Counted from the stretch's first letter, positions 1-12,587 are shown. The stretch: 64,000 bases of DNA from Calcarisporiella thermophila CBS 279.70 (GCF_041956535.1 NW_027192212.1:65153-129152), one strand, 5' to 3'. A program made the numbers and translations. The notes: a model not told the origin generated them from the letters alone.

Positions 1-1200
1 GATAGACCATATGTTGTATGCATTGGAATAGGTGATTCGTTTGTTTTTTTTTTACTGTATCTCACGATAGCATGATGTATTTACTTGACACTAATATATC
101 ACGGTATATCATTGTTGACTCGCATTAACAATTTATCCTTCAAATAAAGCGACCATTATTGAACTATAGCATTAAAATTCATGAGCATATATAACTTCAC
201 ATTCTAGCAAGTTAGTTCCCAAGAATTAGGACAAAACATAAACCCGAATAGGTCATTTAAGTTTGATCGCTTGACATGCTTGAAGGGGATAGTCTTTCTT
301 ATCACCCGTCCTACATATTATTCTATATACACTAAATATGATATTATTGACCCATCTTTATCATTTAATTATCCTCTATTGTTTTCTATCACAATTATTC
401 TTGACCTCCTACTCTTGGGTAAGCCAACAGACCTGACATTCTACTTCAAGCCCAGAAATCCATTGAAATACCAATTATCGCTATATCTTCCTATTTTAAC
501 AACATCGACGTTCAAAAACGTGCGGCCTATTCTAGTTTGACAAGCAAAAAAGGGTTAAATTTTTGCTCGTCAGAGATCGAGATTTCCTAGAAGCACCTCT
601 AAAAATTTATTCTAATATTACTGCTTGTCAAAATATGATGTAAATGCTAAGGATAAATTATTAAATGAACCATAAATGGAACTCTATATTGCCCATGCAT
701 ACTTTTACCCCTCAACTAATAACGACATTCAAAGTTCTACAGTATATTAAAGGCGAATGAGAGGAGTTGATAGTGAACTATTTCAGCTTTTAGTATGAGA
801 GCATTTGACAAGCGAAACTGAGGAGGGTAGACGATTATTCATAGCAATGCAAATTTACAAACGCTCAATTTCATTATCTACATTTAAGGCATTAGTTCAT
901 GCTATACTCAATTAGTAATATGGATGATATCAATTTTGAGTTGATGACGAATGTTCCGAAATGGGGCTTCGATTTGAGAAGCTCCGGGGAAAAGGCGTGT
1001 CATTACTTTGAATTAAGCATTTAATAATGAAATACGATTTTCGAGTCACTATGCTGACAAATAATCCAGCTCATGGTAGCCATGGATTTTAATATATATA
1101 TATATCGACAGTCGAGGTGGAGAATGACCAGAAATTACCCAAGGTTTAATTTCATTGACAAAGTACAATATATACGAATACGAAGTATACGAAGCACGTC
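1..1200. other. AT-rich intergenic DNA
   Basis: No supportable gene. The sequence is AT-rich with short stop-broken frames. A TA-dinucleotide run near 1092-1106 lies about 100 bases before the glutathione transferase start and could serve as its TATA region. Confidence 0.6.
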
Positions 1201-1987
1201 ATGGCCTCTCCAAATTTGACTCTCTACACAGCTGCTACCCCTAATGGACACAAAGTATCCATCACTCTAGAGGAACTCGATTTACCATACAACGTGAAAT
1301 CAATCTCCTTTGCTCAAAATGAACAAAAGTCGGATTGGTTTACCAAGATAAATCCAAATGGGCGCATTCCTGCATTGACCGATCACTCTCGGGGCGATTT
1401 CAATGTTTTCGAATCGGGTGCTATTATGGTATATCTAAGCGAGCACTATGATCCCGCTGGTAAACTCTACCCAAAAGATCCCGATGCCCGCTCGGAGGTC
1501 TTGCAATGGCTTATGTTCCAAATGGGAGGAGTGGGTCCAATGCAAGGTCAAGCTAACCACTTTCATAGGTATGCCCCTGAGAAGATTGAGTATGGAGTAA
1601 AGCGATACCAAAATGAGACTAGGCGATTATACGAGGTGATCGAGAAACACCTCTCACAAGGAAGGGAATGGCTTGCTGGCGAACAGTATTCTTTGGCTGA
1701 CATTGCGAATTTCTCATGGTAAACCCTTTTTTTTTCTATATGTATGTTATGAAATTAATGCGAGTCATTTATAAAGGATCCGTGGCCACACTTGGGCCGG
1801 CGTTTCGATTGACGGCCTTCCTAACCTTAAAGCCTGGCTTGACCGCATCGAATCTCGCCCAGCAGTGCAGCGTGGATTGGATGTTCCAGAGAAAGACAAA
1901 ATCAAGGAGTTAACAAGCAACCCCGAGCTGGCGAAAAAGGCCGAAGAGGCTTCGAAGGCTTGGATATTAAAAGACCTACAAAAATGA
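1201..1987 (+). CDS. Glutathione S-transferase, Ure2-like
   Basis: Two exons, 1201-1718 and 1777-1987, are joined over a 58-nt GTAAAC..AAAG intron and give 242 residues. Proteins of this family conjugate or reduce substrates with glutathione in the cytosol. The N-terminal thioredoxin-like half starts with a beta strand and the PNGHKV segment typical of Ure2-like/fungal GSTs. It continues through NPNGRIPAL and the [10 protein letters not shown] glutathione-binding motif. The C-terminal half is helical and contains [16 protein letters not shown]. The second exon restores the usual [20 protein letters not shown] region, which supports the splice. No signal peptide is seen. The substrate cannot be told; detoxification or disulfide exchange is the family expectation. 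Confidence 0.93.
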
Positions 1988-3729
1988 TTTGCTGTCTCCG
2001 TTGGAGTGAAACATCTTTGGCATTGAGAGTCCTCGATGCAATCTACGCTCTATAGTCTTGCAACGTTTTATTATACTATTCTTGCTATGATTGATATCTT
2101 GTTCCTCTTTAGTACAATTGAATCTTTACTTTCTTGTTGTACTTCATTAAATCATTGTGATATTTTTCATGGGTGAATATATACAGTGGATACTTACATT
2201 CAAAACTTTTATATTATGGGATGGGAAGTATTTAAGATAAACTAGCAATCATTTTCCAATTATATCTCACAAAATTAGTGGGACTCCAAAAAGCTTCAAT
2301 TGTTTTCTTCGTTAGTGTACTCATACCATTAGTAGTGAATATCTTTTCCTACTTCCAAGCTTGTACAATTCAAGATGTTTTAGACTTTATATCTAGATAT
2401 CCTCTACCCATCATAATATATGAAAGGCAGGGTTAGCACGCTTATGGTGAATCAATCCTATTTTTGTATGAAAATATTAAATGGGATGGTTACGATGGAT
2501 GTACAGTTAAAAACGCAAATGATGGGCTGATATTTTAAGGAAGTTAGTCGTGAGAAATAGGAGGAATGCACAGGAGGTATATGAGCAAATATTATTACAA
2601 TCAGAAATAAACCACAAATAAAATTTATTACTTAACATGTTAAGAGCTGTGAGAGAAAAGGACAACTTTTGTGCGTCGCTGAGCCTAGTATCAATTCAAA
2701 TCATTCGGAGCGGCATGAACTGGAGGTTGCACAGTATTGCTTGGATTTGCTTTGTTTATTTTCATATGGTAAAGAGTTTTTATACGATGACACCCTAAAT
2801 ACTCTACTAGTTGTGTGCATCCTTTCACATAAGATTTTACTTCGACGGGGTACAAAATAATTCTAGAAATCATGCATGATTTATTAACCTGAAGATAAAA
2901 TCATTACATTGAAAAACCCTAACAAATTTATCCTCATTATCCAATAAGGGACATTACAGATTGGCAGGAGGTTAAAAGACATGGTAAATTCATGGCAACA
3001 ATTTAAAGTAAGAAGAAAAACTAACCAAAAAAATACATACTATTGCCCTTGTATAGTGCAACCACCATATAAACACTATGTATACATCGCTAGTAGGACG
3101 AATATTTGGAATTTGGATGATGAGGGTACATGGTCACTATAACCTCTACAAGAGAGCAAAGCTGGAGGTTTAATATGTTTAACCGCGCTTGTAATAGAAA
3201 TATAAATACGATTGAACTAGTCATTATCGACCCAAATCTTATTTAAATTTTGAGATCAATTTAGTAAAATATTATGATTGGAATATAACGGCAAGCTCGT
3301 CCGATAATATATATACATTTTTGAATTGCAAATATAAAATTGACATGATTTTTGATTTTATTTACTCATCATATATAGACAAAGTACTCGCTTGGTCAGA
3401 CTAGAATCTTTGTTACACAAATCGCGTATACTTTAAAAAAATTTAACAACAGATAATGACACAATGTGCTGTTGTATAAGCAATAATACCTCTAAGGGGT
3501 TGCAAACTACAAAAGTATAAAGTATAAGATAAGAATTTGGTATCCGACAGCAAAAAAAAAAATTGGTGCAGCGGAATCTCAACAACATTATTTAATTACC
3601 TATAAATAATACGACTAGTTGTGGTAAGTATTTGTTTACATACAACCGTGATAAATCCCATTCAGAGAATCCGCCGAATCTCAACACTATTCCCCTTCCC
3701 CCTGTTCATCATTAATTCTTGTATCATAT
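1988..3729. other. AT-rich intergenic DNA
   Basis: About 1.7 kb separates the glutathione transferase from the fungalysin. Only short shadow frames are present (for example around 2669-2873 on both strands). None has recognisable domains and I support no gene here. Confidence 0.6.
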
Positions 3730-5925
3730 ATGAATTTATCACTTTTTACCCTAATTCTCTTGCTATGTTTGCCTCCTATCAGCGCTTTAGACTACATACA
3801 TTTCGAAGGATTTGGATCCACTCCCCCTAATAATACTTATGTAACATCACCACAAAGGACTCTGAGAAAACGGTTTCTTCCTCGTCGACATCAATTGAAA
3901 ATTGCGCTTGAATTTGCTAAAACTCAGGCCGGCGGTTCCGAGTTCGTAGTGAAGAATGCCTACCGTTCTAATCATATAGGCGTCACTCATGTATATCTAC
4001 GCCAGTGGGTCAATGGATCTGAGGTTGTCAATGCAGATATGAATATTAATGTTGATAAGAGGGGGACGGTGGTATCATATGGGAACTCATTCCATTTAGG
4101 AACCAAAAAGAATCAAACATTTAAGGTAAGCTTAATATTCAACTCATTGGGATGGAATCAGCATCAGCTATGTGGAATTCTAATTACAATCATGCACTCC
4201 AAATATGTAGATGGTTAGAAGAGACAAGAAATACGCACAGCGAAATAAACTATTGACACCGGAGAAAGCTCTCGTGTCGCTCTACAATCATTTAGGCCTA
4301 AATGTCAAACTCAGCGACATCAAAAGGAACGCAGTCGATTCAATTGAGAGGGAGAGTTTTCAAGTACTTCTGACAGCACCCTTCTCAGTAGCTCCCATTC
4401 CTGCGCGCCTATGTCTGATTCAAACAAGCAGTGGTTTGAAGCGGGTATGGGAAATTGCTCCAAAGATGGAAGCCAACTGGATACAGGCCTATATTGATGC
4501 TGAGAATGGCAGTTTGAAAGCAATTGGTGACTGGGTAGCAGGAGCTAGCTACAATGTCTTTCCGCTTGGAGTGAACGATCCTGAATCAGGGGAGCGCGAG
4601 TTGGTCGAGGATCCATATGATAAGATTGCTTCACCATTGGGTTGGCACGAGATAAACCAAACCTACTATACGACCACGCTTGGTAATAACGTATATGCCC
4701 AAGAGAATCATAACGCTAGCGGAAAAGCGCTACGTAAATTTAGGCCAGATGGCGGAGCTAAACTAGTGTTCGATTTTGACCTAAACCTTAAGAAAGACCC
4801 TATTAAGTCACTGAATGCTTCTATAACCAACGTGTTCTATTGGAATAACCTTGCAAGTTTTATTATAGCATTATTTCTTTTTGTGAGATGTAATTTAGTT
4901 CTAACTTATACTTTTGATAGTTGCATGATTTATTTTATCGGTATGGGTTTAATGAAGTGGCGGGCAATTTCCAACAGTACAATCGTGGCCTGGGCGGACG
5001 TGAAGGCGATGCAGTAATTGCCCACGTACAATATGGGAAGAACTTCAATCGATATAGAAACAATGCCTTTTTCTGGACACCACCAGATGGCTATCATAGT
5101 TATATGAAATTGTATATTTATAATTATACGAAACCACGTCGTGATTCAGCGTTAAGCAATGATATAATCGTTCATGAGTACACGCACGGACTTAGCACAA
5201 GGTTAACGGGCGGACCAGCAAACTCAAATTGTCTTCAATATAGCGAGGCGAGAGGGATGGGGGAAGGTTGGGGAGATTTCATCGCTACAATCTTGCAGAT
5301 GCGGTCTAATCACACGCGTGCCCATAATGTTGCACATGCCGCGTATACAAGAGGAAATAAAAGAGGGAATCGCAAATACCTGGTAGGGCCTTTAGCTCTG
5401 AAAAAGGGCATATTTAGTTAGGCTGACGTTTTTGCCTTAATATTCTAATAGTATTCTACTAATATGGAAAAAAACCCACTGGTCTATGCCACCCTTAACA
5501 AGTATCGAAAAGAACATGCGATGGGCAATGTGTGGGCCACCATTCTCTATGAGGTGTATTGGAATTTAGTTGATAAGCTGTCCTTCACACCTGATTGGTT
5601 CCCACCCACATCTAGCAGCGCAGCTGCAAAAGAGCACATTGTTCGCCATGGCAACACACTCGCATTGCAGCTTGTCATAGATGGGATGAAACTGCAACCT
5701 TGTCGACCAACCTTCGTGGATGCGCGAGAGGCTATTCTTCTAGCAGATCGATTACTGACAAATGGAGCCCATCAATGCGAGATATGGAAAGGGTTCGCAA
5801 AGAGAGGGCTGGGTGTCGGTGCCAAGTTTGAGCGCGATGACAAAGATTGGGTGGTGAATCGGGTCCAAGATTTTGAAATACCAAAAAATATTTGTGAAAA
5901 GAGCTCACAGATGCTGCGCTTGTGA
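3730..5925 (+). CDS. Fungalysin, secreted M36 metallopeptidase
   Basis: Four exons: 3730-4125, 4211-4852, 4921-5382 and 5452-5925, about 657 residues. The acceptor of intron 1 could instead lie at 4240, giving 10 fewer residues in frame. A hydrophobic signal peptide ending near PISA is followed by an FTP inhibitory propeptide and then the catalytic domain. The zinc site is HEYTH near residue 431, with the third ligand in GMGEGWGDF near residue 461. The downstream AMGNVWATILYEVYWNLVDK block is also typical. This is a secreted endopeptidase made as a zymogen. Intron 2 (4853-4920) begins with GC rather than GT; splicing there joins NNL to LHDL, as family conservation requires. Intron 3 restores a YSTN segment. 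The catalytic residues look intact, so the gene appears functional. Confidence 0.94.
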
Positions 5926-6171
5926 ATAGAAATTTCACTATTATATCCTCAGCTTGTTTTCGTCATTGTTGGCAGACGTACATTAACACAACGTATACTA
6001 TTTTTAATAAGATTTCGAGATTATTTGGCTTATTTCGGATATACATATAATAATTAATAGTTAATAGAATTCAAGAAATTATCCCAATCTACTCCATCGT
6101 TTAATAATACATGTATGGTAAACAGAAATTCCACTTCATTCCTGTGCATACAACTTCGATCATTCTTTTAT
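5926..6171. other. Short AT-rich spacer before the Ty3 region
   Basis: Spacer of about 250 bases after the fungalysin stop. It contains AT-rich sequence and the probable 3' end of that gene. No gene or LTR boundary could be assigned here. Confidence 0.5.
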
Positions 6172-6745
6172 CCTACACAGATACAAGAACGGTTAGCATT
6201 GCTTCCATCAACGAAACTGATCCAGTCAGCACAGACACCGTAGTCTTCCCTACTACAGCACTCTGTTGGAAAAATGTCGATAATGCTTTCACTTGGGGTG
6301 TTGGCTCTACCGAGAGACCGAAATGGGGCACCATTGCCTGACTAATTATCGGGGCTCCTACGCTCTTATCCAATAGAACTCGCACCGATTGGCCGCATAC
6401 ATGCGTTGGTACAGTGAATGACTTCGGCCCAGGTGTTATGCTTACTACAGATGTTAGCCACAAATTTCTTTGGACAATTCCGCAATTTAATGATTTTAAT
6501 TACCACAATGATAGCACCTTCTCAGTTCCTCATTGACTTTCGCCTCCTCTTCTCTCTTCTCGTCTTTATCATTCTTGGCATTTTTGGCCTGGCGATGTGA
6601 CCGTCCCTTTCGACTAGAATTGCCTTCCTTTGATGGCAGTTTGGGGTTCATCTCAGACGCGGTAACATGCTTTACCATTACCTTTGAAGCCTTCTCCTCG
6701 AAGGTACGGTAACTAGCTTCTGCCTTGCGTACCTCGGCTATTGCA
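6172..6745 (-). mobile_element. Inverted partial copy of Ty3/gypsy gag-protease
   Basis: The minus strand encodes a broken gag/protease segment. It has the basic KGRSHRQ-like stretch, the start of a zinc knuckle (CYHCGN) and a retroviral-type protease region with GAPIISQAMV. It is a diverged reverse-complement copy of 6891-7460, with long identical stretches (roughly 85-90% by eye). Stops after the zinc knuckle show that it is not functional. It lies head-to-head with the larger plus-strand element across a spacer of about 145 bases, so together they form a long inverted repeat. Confidence 0.85.
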
Positions 6746-6890
6746 GTTTCAAGCGTATCAAAATTACCCTAGGCTATATGCTTCGCTAGCGACTCTCGAA
6801 CAGCTGAATTCAGGATATCGATGTTACCTTCTTCCTCGAAGATAACATTGTGTTTGAGCAAGTGCTTCACAAGTGGAGCGCATTCAACCG

Positions 6891-9800
6891 TAATTGCCGA
6901 GATACGCAAGGCAGAAGCTAGTTACCGTACCTTCGAGGAAAAGGCTTCAAAGGCAACGATCAAGCGTGCTATCGCGTCAGAGGCGAGTCCTAAACAGTCG
7001 TCGAAAGAAGGCAATTCTAGACGAAAGGGACGTTCGCATCGCCAGGTCAAAAATGCTAAGAATGATAAAGACGAGAAGACAGAAGAGAAAGCGAAGGACA
7101 CTAAGGAACCGGGAAGGTATTACCTATGTGGGGATCCTAATCATTTATTGCGAAGCTGTCCAAAGAAGTTTGTGGCGACCTCAGCAATAAATATAACACA
7201 TGGGCCGAGGACATTCACTGTCCCAGCGCATGTATGCGGTCAATCGGTACGAGTTCTATTGGATAAGAGCGTAGGAGCCCCGATAATTAGTCAGGCAATG
7301 GTGTCCCGCTTCGGTCTCTCGGTAGAACCAACACCACAAGTAAAGGCATTGTCGACACTTTTCTAACAGAGCGCTGTAGTAGGGAAGACTACGGTGTCTG
7401 TGCAGACTGGATCAGTTTCGTTGATGGAAGTAAGGTTAGTGGTTCCTGTATCTGTGTATGATATTATCATTGATTTTTCAACGCTAGGGAGACATGACTT
7501 TTACATAGGATGCGAAGATGGCGTCCTATACCCCAATGGAAATGAAGTCGTGAGGATGGTTAAATGCGAAGAACCCGTTGTGTCCCTTCACGCATCAGAG
7601 AGAATGAAGGAATTTACGGAAAATATCGGAGATGCAAAGCATGGATGCGATTTTGGAGATGTATGCGACCAGAGAGAGACTCTGCTCAGCGGGTTCCCTC
7701 AAGTTCTCGCGGAAAATCCAAGGAAACCGGAGCGTACAGATGTCGGTCATCATGGTATTGATAGGAGAATTGCGAAGCCTATCAATCTTCTTCCGCGTCG
7801 ATTGCCACCTACTTTCCGAGACTCATCGATTGTGGAGCTGAAACAAATGATCGACAATGAGATAGTACGTCCTTCTAAAAGTCCGTGGGCAGCGCCATTA
7901 AACCCTGTGAGGAAGAGAGATGGGGCTATTAGAATGACTGTTGACTATCCTGTATGAAGGTGACGAAAAAGGATAAATGCCCTTTGCCAAATCTGCAGGA
8001 TTATTTTCACATCTGAGAGGCGCTAGAGTGTTTTCGACCATTGATTTAGCATCGGGGTTTTGGCAGATTGAACTCGAGGAAGCAGATCGGAAGAAAACAA
8101 CATTTGCTTCCCCGTTGAGCCTTATTGAGATTAACGTTATGCCATTTGGATTGACGAACGCTCCAGCCACCTTTCAACGAATGATCGACGTCGTATGCGC
8201 AGGAATGAAATGGAGTTTCTGCTTACCATACATGGATGATCTGTTGGTGTTCTCTGCAACATTGGAGGAGAATTTCGAACATCTGAGGAGAGTGTTTGAA
8301 GCTCTTGTCAATGCCGGCCTCAAGCTTAAGAAGAGCAAGTGCAAGTTCTTCGGAAAAGAAGTTTAATACTTGGGTCATATTATCGGAGAGCATGGCATAA
8401 AGACAGACCCTGAGAAGACACAGGCAATTGCGGAATTTCCTGAGCCGAAAAGTCTAGCGGAGAGCCAAACCTTTGAGTGATTTAACGCAGAAGAATATTG
8501 TTTTCAAGTTTGGAGAACGACACAGAGATGCGTTCAAAGATATTCGTGATGCTCTGGTGGGAGCTCCAATTTTACAACATCCCGATTTCAGTCGTCCGTT
8601 TTATGTCCAAACCGACGCAAGTAACACTGGTTTGGGAGCTGTATTGGCACAACGCGACGATCGAGGTAAAGAACATATGATTGCTTGCCTTAGTAGTAAT
8701 CTGCGACCAGCGGAACACAGTTACACTGCTACGAAAAAGGAAGCACTTGCATTGTGTTGGGTGCTTGAAAAGTTTAAACCGTTCATCTATGGGTATGAGG
8801 TAATCGTACAAACCGGTCACAGTGCACTCAGGCAGATTTTGGATACTGTGGAACCGGTGGGACGCCTTGCATGATGGATCCTATTATTGCAAGAATATAG
8901 ACCGAGGATCGAGCATCGGAAGGGAACAGCTAATCCAAATGCAGATGCGCTATCTCGTGCACATGTATATCGAGGAGATCCAAATGAAGTAGGCGACCTG
9001 GAGGTTTCACCCTGGATGTGGGGAGCGAGCCTAGTCGAGGTAGAAGGGCAACAGGTTCCGACTCTAACGGGAAGTGAGATTGGCAGGATAAAGCAGTTGC
9101 AGCGCGAGGATGCTGCTATAAAGGAGATCATAGAAGTTCTAGAGAGTGGACTGACCCCTTCAGCGGCTACCACCAAATCGCTTTTAGCACGGGCAGAGCA
9201 TGCTCGCCACTATGAACTCCAGGATGGAATACTCATCGGAGGTGGGTTTCTAAATTCGGAGAGGAACCATCTCTGCGGATAGTGATTCCGGTGGGACTCA
9301 GAGATGTGGTCCTCAAATCACTACATGACGATCAGACTGGCGACCGTTTGGGAGTCGAGAAGATTTTGGGAAATTGGAGAGTCGATTCTATTGACCAAAA
9401 ATGCGACGTGATATGAGGCGATATGTAGAGGGTTGCGAGCTATGCCAAAAGTATCGTATTGGGAATGCTACGGCCTCAGGTCAGGTTATTCCAGTGCGTG
9501 TTCCCGACACAGCAGAGAGTCTCGATGGATATTCTAGGGCTATTTCCAACTACAGAGCTAAGTAACCGTTTTGTGTTGGTAATGACGGAACATGTCACGA
9601 GGTAGGTCGAGGCAGTTCCGTTGAGGGATATCACGGCAGGGTTGGTGGCTAGATGCCTCAGTGAGACTTGGATATGTCGTTTCGGTATACCACATGAAGT
9701 GTTGACAGGCCAAGGACCTCAATTCGCTCGTGAGCTTTTCGAGGAAGTATGTGCGCTCCTGGGAATTAAGCACGTATTGGCTACACCTTACCGCTCTCAG

Positions 9801-10736
9801 ATGAATGGAATGACGGAGAGATTTAATAGAACTCTTGCGCAGAAGTTGGCCCTATACTTAAGCGAGGATCAGCGCGATTAGGACTCCCACCTACCATTTG
9901 TTTTGTTTGCATATTGTACATCCAAGCATGCAATTATGAAGTTTTCACCGTATTGGTTGATGTTTGGGCGAGAGACACGTCTTCCAGTTAACACAACAAC
10001 CCGAGCATCCGGTTCCAGTGGAAATGCAGACCATGACTCGGGCATATATTTGGACATGTTGGAGAATGCTCTATTTCGTGCACACGAGGCAGCCTTAAGT
10101 AACAATGATCGAGACCATGAACGCGTGAGACGCAGAGATGAAGACAAGGAGATAGTCTGTAACACGACCGAATTTACACTATAATATTAATTAAAATACT
10201 TTCTTATATACATTATTTACTTATTTAATTACTTTTCCTTTTATATACTTATTGACCACAAATTCACTATTGGTGTATTAATGTTCCACTTAGATACTCC
10301 CGAGATTCTATTTAAATTCACTCCTTTTTGTTTATTGTCCCTCACCTCTTTCCTGAATTCTATTCTTTAAGAATAAGGATATCTAACAGTCCTCAAAAAC
10401 TGTTACAAAGTCAAAGTCTTTAATGAGGGAGAATTGGTCTGGGTTCGCAATGAAGTTTAGGTTTCTGAGACTGCAGAGAAGTTTTCAGCCCGGTTCAAGG
10501 GTCCTTATCAGATAGTGCAGAAAGTGGGACCAAAGACCTATGGGGCCAAGAAGTCAAGAACTGTCACGGTAAATAGATTGCGCGCGTATGTTTCGAGGGA
10601 TGCTACACATAGTCAAATTTGTTTGCGCTCGGGACGTTTGCACTTGGTGTTGGGATTATGTTACATTTGTGACAACTTGCTGACCTTACTATTCTATGGG
10701 TATATATTTTGGACGTTTTGCATTTTGGAAGAATAA
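6891..10736 (+). mobile_element. Degenerate Ty3/gypsy retrotransposon
   Basis: Plus-strand remains of a gag-pol polyprotein in the Ty3/gypsy domain order. They are gag with a damaged zinc knuckle (6891-7190), protease (about 7190-7500), reverse transcriptase (about 7800-8450, active-site YMDD at 8229-8240), RNase H (about 8500-8830), the HHCC zinc region of integrase (about 9290-9450), integrase core (about 9530-9900) and a C-terminal GPY-type module (about 10480-10600). The reading frame is broken by several stops and frameshifts, for example near 7364, 7955, 8364, 8872, 9280 and 9880, so it is dead. The protease site reads LDKSVGAP where a D-T/S-G motif is expected. A 230-bp insertion interrupts it at 10158-10387. 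I could not define its LTRs. Confidence 0.9.
10154..10391. mobile_element. Nested 230-bp insertion, probable solo LTR, with AGTC duplication
   Basis: Inside the Ty3 pol gene an AT-rich 230-bp segment (10158-10387) begins TGTAAC and ends CTAAC(A). It is flanked by a direct AGTC repeat at 10154-10157 and 10388-10391. Removing the insert and one AGTC copy restores an uninterrupted reading frame across the junction, which is strong evidence for a later insertion. The TG..CA-like ends and size suit a solo LTR of another element. A short non-autonomous element is the alternative. Confidence 0.7.
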
Positions 10737-11965
10737 GCGGAGTTATTACCTTTCTCTCCAATTTCAACTATCAAATAACACTAATTGTTAAGGATAGTTT
10801 GAGAATGGTTAGGTTAAATAAAGCAAGCGGAGTTTTCTCTTACTCTCCTATCTCAAACTATCCATAACACAAATGTAAGAAAAATTAAGCCCCAAAAAAA
10901 TTTTTATGGGCGCAGGAGGTAACCCTTCGAAAGAAAATCATGCTAACCAGGCTTAAACTAATTGGCTATCAGAAAGTGAGGCTTAGAATGTACATAATAA
11001 TAAGCCACTAAGCATCGACTCCAATTTAAGAGGCTAATTCAATAGGAATATACTAGGTAATTTTTATTTTTTAAGCTAAAATATATAACCCCTGAAACAC
11101 AACCAAAACTTTGTTAAGTTTACAGTATGTTATCAATGAAAAGAATACCATAGTGTCACATAAAATGAAATGCGACCTTTTAGGATATGGTCTATTATTG
11201 CTGCAGATGATACAGCATATATTCGCTTTAATAGAAGTTTTGTGTGCCATGACATGAGGAGCCAAAGAAGTATAAAAAGGAATACTTTGATATAGTAATA
11301 AAAAAACATTTTAGGTTATTTTCTATTTGTACTTATAGCAATCAACAATTAGTTCATTCTCTGAAATCTATGTTATACTTTCACAAAATCCTTCTAAGAA
11401 CTTGAGTATATAAAATTCAAATTGAATGTTCGCTATTTAAATATCGTACGCCACATTCTGTAGCAGTGTAACAATAATGTTGTGAAGCTTTCTAAATTCT
11501 GAAAATTTAATCTCAAATACTTGTATAGCGAAGTGGTCGTGATTATTAATTGCTTATTTAAATATGAAGACCGAGAAAGTGCTACCCGCTGCTATATAGC
11601 TTAAAATAAGCTTACGTTATTACGTGATTTCATTTTGTAGCGGTAAACTTTTTTAAGATAAATAAACTTGAGGATGATTCATATACAACAGCCAATTTCG
11701 TTTGAAGTATATAACTGAATGTCCGACTTTATTCAAATCCATCTATTACTTATACAAAACCTGTCAGATACCACTTCGAATATAACTCTCATTTCTTTTC
11801 ACCTCTTGCTACTCCTCAATACTAAAGAGTAGGTGCCATTTGCTGGTTTTTGAACCAGAACTCGCTATCTCAAGCACCAAGTCGTTTTTATTTGATTCCA
11901 AATTATACTAACATATTCTTTTATCATTTTTCATTTGGGCCTAGTTTTTTTTTTTGGCGCTCAAT
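10737..11965. other. Intergenic DNA with short imperfect repeats
   Basis: No gene is supported. At about 10726-10880 an AAGCGGAGTT-containing segment is repeated imperfectly. A GGATAGTTTGAGA stretch near 10792 is the reverse complement of one near 10848, possibly remains of a Ty3 LTR or other repeat. The rest is AT-rich. Confidence 0.5.
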
Positions 11966-12274
11966 ATGTTGAAATCTACAATTTTGCTCTGCGTCGCAAC
12001 CTTATTTAGTGTAGCTGTCTGCGACCCATGCGTTCTTCGATTAGATTTTCCATTTGAAAAACAGATATGTGAGCACAGCTCCATAGTTGGCGAAAAAAAT
12101 TGTTTTGGCGTGCTCAAGAACTGCTTAGGATATGATTTCTATTCATTCCAAAGACATGACTGGAACTCAACCAACGAATATGACTATCGTGCGCTGGTAG
12201 GACTTGGTGACTCGGCAACTTATAAATGTCTGACCAGAGTTGGATTTAAGTGCAAGGAAGACAGACCTGAGTAG
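11966..12274 (+). CDS. Small secreted cysteine-rich protein
   Basis: Intronless frame of 102 residues. The ATG at 11966 is chosen because it opens directly into a signal peptide (MLKSTILLCVATLFSVAV). The mature part is about 80 residues with six or seven cysteines, spaced as in a disulfide-stabilised extracellular protein, and is rich in aromatic residues. I recognise no family. It sits about 150 bases before the 5' LTR of a copia element, in a transposon-rich tract. The signal peptide and cysteine spacing argue that it is real. Its function is unknown; an extracellular effector or structural role is only inference. Confidence 0.6.
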   Translation: MLKSTILLCVATLFSVAVCDPCVLRLDFPFEKQICEHSSIVGEKNCFGVLKNCLGYDFYSFQRHDWNSTNEYDYRALVGLGDSATYKCLTRVGFKCKEDRPE

Positions 12275-12567
12275 AAATGAATAAGATTGAATCATGCCGG
12301 ATTATTTATTAATACTATTCCATTATTCTCAATAAAGATATTTATATTAATATTATTTGATGTTAATTCACAAGGCATCATTGCGTTCGTTAATGATATC
12401 TAGGATACAGTAAATAGTCTATTATTGTTGGATTTTTAAAAAGATTATATTGACAAAAAGGAAAGAAAAACAGACAGAAGGGATAACACGAATAACACAC
12501 ACCAAAGGAATTCAAAAGGGAGAAAGCACATCCTATATATATGATAGAATAGGAGATGATGACTAAA

Positions 12568-12587
12568 NNNNNNNNNNNNNNNNNNNN
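12568..12587. other. Assembly gap (20 N)
   Basis: A run of 20 N lies inside the copia element between the 5' LTR and integrase. Several kilobases of element are expected here, so the length is a placeholder. Confidence 0.99.

Noticed and set aside
2669-2873. Short frames on both strands that look faintly transposon-like
   Set aside because: Too short, no motif of reverse transcriptase, integrase or gag, and AT-rich composition equal to the background.
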